DNA from: Candidatus Obscuribacterales bacterium
GTDB taxonomy: Bacteria > Cyanobacteriota > Vampirovibrionia > Obscuribacterales > Obscuribacteraceae
Reading direction: 5' to 3'
Length of the DNA: 38,397 nucleotides
NCBI GenBank assembly: GCA_021732565.1
Contig: JAKFUT010000039.1
Coordinates: 1 to 38,397 of the forward strand
In this document: in pieces, positions 34,673-38,397 of the stretch
Layout of the letters: every line of letters starts with the position of its first letter
Numbering within the stretch: position 1 is the stretch's first letter
Translations under genes and position numbers: made by a program
The notes under the pieces: model-generated
Told to the model about the DNA's origin: nothing
Databases searched by the model: none
What the model saw: the letters and a program-made list of their open reading frames with translations, nothing else

Positions 34673-35071
34673 ATGGAGAAGAAAAGAAAAATGATTGACC
34701 GTAGCGCTCTGGCTGAAATGTTTCAGACCATTGAGGAAAACGGACTTCCGGCCAATGAAGAACTCATGTGGGGCTATTTTTTCGCTGATAATGATCCGGA
34801 GAAATTGGAAACTCTCGTGCCTGCGCTTGAGAGCCGCGGATATCGATTTGTGGACCTGTACGAAGCAGAAGCAGAAGACGATGCTGTCATAGCTGAGCCG
34901 CTATACTGCTTGCACGTCGAGAGAGCCGAAAAACACGACATTGATTCATTAGAAAACAGAACGAAAGAACTCTATATATTGGCAGAAAAATACGGCGTTC
35001 AGTCATATGACGGCATGGAAGTTGGTCCGCTTGAAAGCGACAATTTTCCGATTCACGAGTCCAACAATTAG
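34673..35071 (+). CDS. RraB-family protein, uninterrupted paralogue
   Basis: A 132-aa cytosolic protein aligning end to end with the two halves of the preceding protein: MIDRSALAEMFQTIEENGL, LMWGYFFADNDPEKLETLVPALESRGYRFVDLY, then YCLHVERAEKHDIDSLENR and AEKYGVQSYDGMEVGPLES. Where its neighbour has about 310 extra residues it has only a short acidic EAEAEDDAVIAEP link. It starts 14 bp after that gene, with AGGA 7 bp before the ATG, so the two are probably one operon. Alignment with the paralogue would also allow the ATG at 34691. Family known for binding RNase E and changing mRNA decay; not shown here. Confidence 0.88.
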   Translation: MEKKRKMIDRSALAEMFQTIEENGLPANEELMWGYFFADNDPEKLETLVPALESRGYRFVDLYEAEAEDDAVIAEPLYCLHVERAEKHDIDSLENRTKELYILAEKYGVQSYDGMEVGPLESDNFPIHESNN

Positions 35072-35334
35072 GTTGCTCAAACTAGAAGCGAATTTGGCGA
35101 TCCACCGTCAGCAGTTGATCCCTTCTCCGCTTCGTCAATGGAACATCGCTCGCAAGGTCCTGAATTATCGAGAAAAATTCATCGCATACAGCCGCACCCG
35201 TTCTTCTCCCGCTCGATAGCACACCTGCTCCGAACGAGCCGCGTCCATAACCAGACGGAGAACCAAGCTCACTTGTTCGAGGTTAAAATTTGCTGTTCCG
35301 GGAATAGAAGTCTCAACATAAGTTTGGTACCAAG

Positions 35335-35979
35335 ATGAGCAATTTGGGTGAACGTCGAGCCTGGTTGTTGTTTCAGCATCGGAAGTATGAGCTGGCCGAG
35401 CAGGAATACCGATCGGCCCTGATGACAGACCCGGATAATTTTCGACTACACGCAATGCTGGCCATCAATCTCATGCACCAGCTACGCCTACCGGAGGGCG
35501 TGTGTCAGGTACGAAAGGCGATAGAACTTGAACCTGAACAAGGTTGCAACTATTATACTCTTGCTGTGATTCTCGGCCGACAGAAGGAATTTATCCTTGC
35601 CACCGACGCTATCAGACAAGCAATAAGGTTGCAGCCGCAAATCGCGATTTATCACGCACAAGACGCTCAACTCCGTGTCGAACAAGAGCAATACGACGAA
35701 GGACTAAGTAAGGCCAGTTTGGCTCTGCAATATGGAAATGACGAATGGTTTCTGAGGCTGACGGCCTGGTCGCTGTTCAAACTCCACAGGCTAGAGGAAG
35801 CAGTAGCGGCAGCTGACGCTGCTGTTGCGCTTTCACCTGAAAGCCCTCATGCACATTTCCTGCGGGGGCTCTTATCAAAGCACCTGTGCCAAAAGAAGCT
35901 GGCCAAAACCTATTTTCGCGAGGCTCTGCGACTAGATCCCAATCGACAATGGGCAAAAGACGGACCGTGGAGCTGGTGA
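35335..35979 (+). CDS. TPR protein
   Basis: A 214-aa protein made almost entirely of about six TPR units (for example AEQEYRSALMTDPDN, AIRQAIRLQPQIA, YFREALRLDPNRQWA), a small interaction scaffold without membrane helix or signal peptide. It ends abruptly as WAKDGPWSW. The ATG has a poor ribosome site. A 263-bp non-coding gap separates it from the RraB-family pair, so co-transcription is unclear. The short Trp-rich end may mean a lost C-terminal part; related TPR proteins I remember carry a membrane tail. Confidence 0.85.
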   Translation: MSNLGERRAWLLFQHRKYELAEQEYRSALMTDPDNFRLHAMLAINLMHQLRLPEGVCQVRKAIELEPEQGCNYYTLAVILGRQKEFILATDAIRQAIRLQPQIAIYHAQDAQLRVEQEQYDEGLSKASLALQYGNDEWFLRLTAWSLFKLHRLEEAVAAADAAVALSPESPHAHFLRGLLSKHLCQKKLAKTYFREALRLDPNRQWAKDGPWSW

Positions 35980-37332
35980 TCGATTGACAAGCTAACGTAA
36001 GGTTTTGTCTAAGATCCGAGTCGGCAATTAGCCTGGAGCTGCCCTTGAAACTCTGTATCATACTCCGCAGTCCAACTGGAGCTTGGCGAGTCCCGCACAA
36101 CAGCCAGAGGCTTCCCTCGGCGCGCCAATATCTTAAAAGTACCGAAGTGACTTTCTGCGGAGCAGAGATGAAATCAGACGAATTTTGCAAGCGGCATTGA
36201 ATCGCTGAATTATGCGCGCAGCGGTTTACTAGCAAGGAGAAGGTAATTCCGGAAGACGCAGGTACGAAGTCCGCGACCTATCGCAACTTCGGCATGGAAT
36301 CGAAATGGATGATAGTGAGTTCGACCAGAGGTTGGCATGTCAATATTTTCCTTTTCTAGAATTTGTTCTCATTGATGCTCAGATCCCAATGAATCAACCA
36401 TTAACAAACGTCCTCTCCGCGACAGCTCGCTCTTGAACTCACACTACTAGAAATCAAACAGCACCACGTATACACTCAAAAAAATTACCGACCGATTAAA
36501 ATATTGACAGTGAGAACTGTAATCGTTTCCGCAGCATTGGATCGAACTGCTCGCGCCCGACTACCGGCTGTTTGAATGCGTTGATTATATTTGTCCGGAA
36601 AGGAATGAAGCGATCTCCCTGTGTGCAGGGCGGACAGGTGGTCACGGGTCGGGACGATCACTCAGTAAATTGGTATACACCCCAGTGGCACTGTCGATAT
36701 TTGAGTGGCTGGTTCAGTTCGAAATTGCAGCCTTGCCACCACCAGCGATGTCATCCTGAACACACGTGTTCACGCTTAAGGAAAGAATGAACGATAGCTG
36801 CTCGTCGCGTTAGGTGTCCCGCACATTTTATGAATTTGGATTGAAGGTAGGTTCACCACTGGCGGTGAGGTGGTAGTGGAGGACCGCAAAGGGCTGTCCT
36901 CCACTATTCATTGTCCGGTGTGCATTGCGGTACAAAGACTTGTTTCCAGAAAGGTGAGTCAAACGAACACCGAAAAGAAGATACTGTCGCTGCCGTCCAT
37001 TGCACCAGGTTGGTGTTGGTCTACTGTGCTGAGCGTCACGGAAGACAGCGGCTATTCATCGAATTCGTCGCTCGAGCCGATCTTAGCGTGCATATCAACA
37101 ATGACGTCTTATGATTTGTTCGCATTGAAGCGTCTCCGTAAAGGTGGCCCGTGCTTTATTGGCTCCGGGCAAGATCGATTGAGCAAGGAGCTGGAGGCGT
37201 CAATGAAACCCCGGTGGCTAACACGCTCGGTTCACATTGACGCCAGCGTGTTGTATGCCCGGCAGCAAAAGAATGGGTGGAGGCTTGGCTGCCGATCCTT
37301 TTGCTGCCATTTTGTCGGAATGAGCGATTGCA
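35980..37332. other. 1.35-kb gene-poor region
   Basis: No gene with a convincing start, ribosome site and protein character. Several frames of 70-180 codons occur on both strands but none is recognisable. One stretch open from 36523 to 36759 on the plus strand reads HWIELLAPDYRLFECVDYIC near its start and looks protein-like, yet has no start codon and follows a stop directly, so it may be a gene fragment. It could be decayed coding DNA or an unrecognised RNA region. Confidence 0.5.
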
Positions 37333-37791
37333 TCACTCGTAGTATTCCAGCCGTTTTCCGTCACTTGTTTGCACCCAGAGAATATGCGGTCCGAACGTAG
37401 GTGCATCTTCAAGATATACTGTAACCGGTACCGTTCCATGCAGTCGAACTGCTGCGCTGTTTGGAATTGAAAACCAGCTTGAGCCGTAGTTTTCGACAGA
37501 GACTGACACTGTACACGGCCACGCACCATTACCAGTCAATGTCTCTGGCACTGACATAAGGCCGTGGCCTTCGTAAACGATGGTCCTCAGATAGTGCCAG
37601 ATAAGGCTCCTCACGAGCGAAAAGATCCAGGCCGAGAAAGCAGGGAAGAACCAGAGGAGTTTGGTCGTCCACTGTGCTTCGCAGCAGAGTAACACCAGCC
37701 AAGCCATTACCGGTAACATGAAAAAAGCGAAGCCGGTGTGCGAATAGAGACAGCCGGCCAGACGATCGAAGAGCGTCCTTCGAAATTGCAT
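37333..37791 (-). CDS. Small membrane protein of unknown function
   Basis: A 152-aa protein with two hydrophobic helices in its first 60 residues (FAFFMLPVMAWLVLLCCE and LLWFFPAFSAWIFSLVRSLIW), then a beta-rich domain of about 90 residues (motifs CTVSVSVENYG, AAVRLHGTVPVTVYLED) ending LEYYE. The frame is open further upstream to 37851, but AGGG lies 9 bp before the ATG at 37791, and the ATG at 37797 is too close to it. Not recognised. The domain order suggests a soluble tail on one side of the membrane. It stands alone in a gene-poor region; overlapping plus-strand frames look non-coding. Confidence 0.6.
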   Translation of the reverse strand: MQFRRTLFDRLAGCLYSHTGFAFFMLPVMAWLVLLCCEAQWTTKLLWFFPAFSAWIFSLVRSLIWHYLRTIVYEGHGLMSVPETLTGNGAWPCTVSVSVENYGSSWFSIPNSAAVRLHGTVPVTVYLEDAPTFGPHILWVQTSDGKRLEYYE

Positions 37792-38140
37792 GTGCATTAT
37801 CCCTGTGTTCGGGTGATTGAAGAAAGTAACTAGAGAAACGGTGATACCCACGCAGAGTCATTAAAGTTCCGGCCGTTATGTTGCAACCAGCTCATGTAAG
37901 AACTGGTTGCTGAATTAGATTGGTGTTTTCGAGGAACATCTGATCAATCCGCCAACCGCGATTACTTCAGCTCGATGAGGATGGCGCTCTCGTTGGCAGC
38001 CTTTGCATCAGCTCTCCAATTGGGAAGAATTTCCTTTCCAGAGCTAGCGGATCGCTGGATTATTTTTTATTGTTCAATGACCTCAAAAGATTCTGTAGTG
38101 ATTCTGTTTCGCCACATTGGCATGCCGCCAATCTCGATTG
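37792..38140. other. Non-coding stretch upstream of the membrane protein
   Basis: Contains a perfect 8-bp hairpin GCAACCAG / CTGGTTGC (37883-37890, 37903-37910) with a 12-nt loop, about 92 bp upstream of the membrane protein ATG. No T-tract follows it. A plus frame at 37975-38166 has no support. The region presumably includes the promoter of the minus-strand gene. Confidence 0.4.
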
Positions 38141-38306
38141 CTAGTCTTCAGCCACTGTCACCATGAAGTTTCTTGCCATTTTAAGCGTACTGCTCCGAAG
38201 CACTTCGCTTCGACATGGCTTGCACCGGCAATATTGAATTGCCTTTTCTCAAATTATTCCGGTTGGCGGTTAGCTGTCCGCTACACTCCGGGCACACACA
38301 GCTCAC
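38141..38306 (-). pseudogene. Frameshifted zinc-ribbon remnant
   Basis: On the minus strand one frame reads SCVCPECSGQLTANRNNLRKG, and after about 55 bases another frame reads CRCKPCRSEVLRS to a stop at 38141. Joined by a single frameshift near 38231-38240 they give a CxCxxC ... CxCxxC zinc ribbon like those at the N-terminus of IS1-type InsA and related transposase proteins. Further upstream frames to the window end may belong to it but need a second shift. No inverted repeats of an insertion sequence are visible. Confidence 0.35.
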
Positions 38307-38397
38307 AAGTAGTCGCTGGTGCCGGTATGCAGTTCATGATAGTAAACACTTTGCCGCGTGAAGTCAGGTGCCTCATGGCGCACATAGTACAAACCTT

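Noticed and set aside
36523..36759. 78 open codons reading HWIELLAPDYRLFECVDYIC near the start
   Set aside because: Looks protein-like but has no start codon and no family I recognise; an open run of this length can occur by chance.
36870..37400. 176-codon plus-strand frame
   Set aside because: No SD, odd composition, and it overlaps the end of the better-supported minus-strand membrane protein gene.

Overview
The window is dense bacterial DNA of roughly balanced base composition, with standard code and clear Shine-Dalgarno sites. It is rich in serine/threonine kinases, TPR and HEAT-like solenoid proteins, and fused or repeat-expanded proteins. There is no rRNA, tRNA, CRISPR array or intact transposon that I can see. 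My best guess is a non-photosynthetic relative of cyanobacteria (Vampirovibrionia, Obscuribacterales type). It rests on overall protein style, including a QG.C-type C-terminal domain and TPR/kinase fusions, not on a marker gene. Planctomycetota or another kinase-rich phylum is not excluded.

Layout. 0-4 kb: a J-domain/TPR protein diverges from clpB, a chaperone pair. 4-12 kb: two transmembrane serine/threonine kinases on the minus strand flank a decayed copy of a kinase/TPR gene and an orphan membrane histidine kinase. 12-19 kb: a duplication-prone stretch. A Pro-rich repeat protein and a 1259-aa solenoid protein share nearly the same first 30 codons and the same 5' leader DNA. An OmpR-type response regulator lies between them, and an inverted fragment of that regulator lies beyond the second leader. 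18.8-23 kb: a 1405-aa kinase-like/TPR protein, the intact relative of the decayed copy at 7 kb. 23.4-30 kb: a DUF1989-GcvT fusion, then a three-gene minus-strand operon (nucleotidyltransferase-GNAT fusion, a 701-aa protein with a possible cysteine-peptidase-like C-terminus, an unknown 258-aa protein). 30-33 kb: exported DUF885 peptidase-like protein, exported Dabb protein, small TerB-like protein. 33.3-36 kb: two tandem RraB-family genes followed by a TPR protein. 36-38.4 kb: gene-poor, with one small membrane protein and a frameshifted zinc-ribbon remnant.

The most unusual object is the first RraB-family gene. Its RraB-like fold is interrupted by 17 tandem 16-residue His/Cys repeats (85 His and 17 Cys), while its immediate downstream paralogue keeps the same fold without the insertion. 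This suggests a putative metal-binding module grafted onto a family known to regulate RNase E. The second theme is local gene duplication and decay: three separate copied fragments (7.0 kb, 18.1-18.4 kb, 18.45 kb) can be matched to intact sequence elsewhere in the window.
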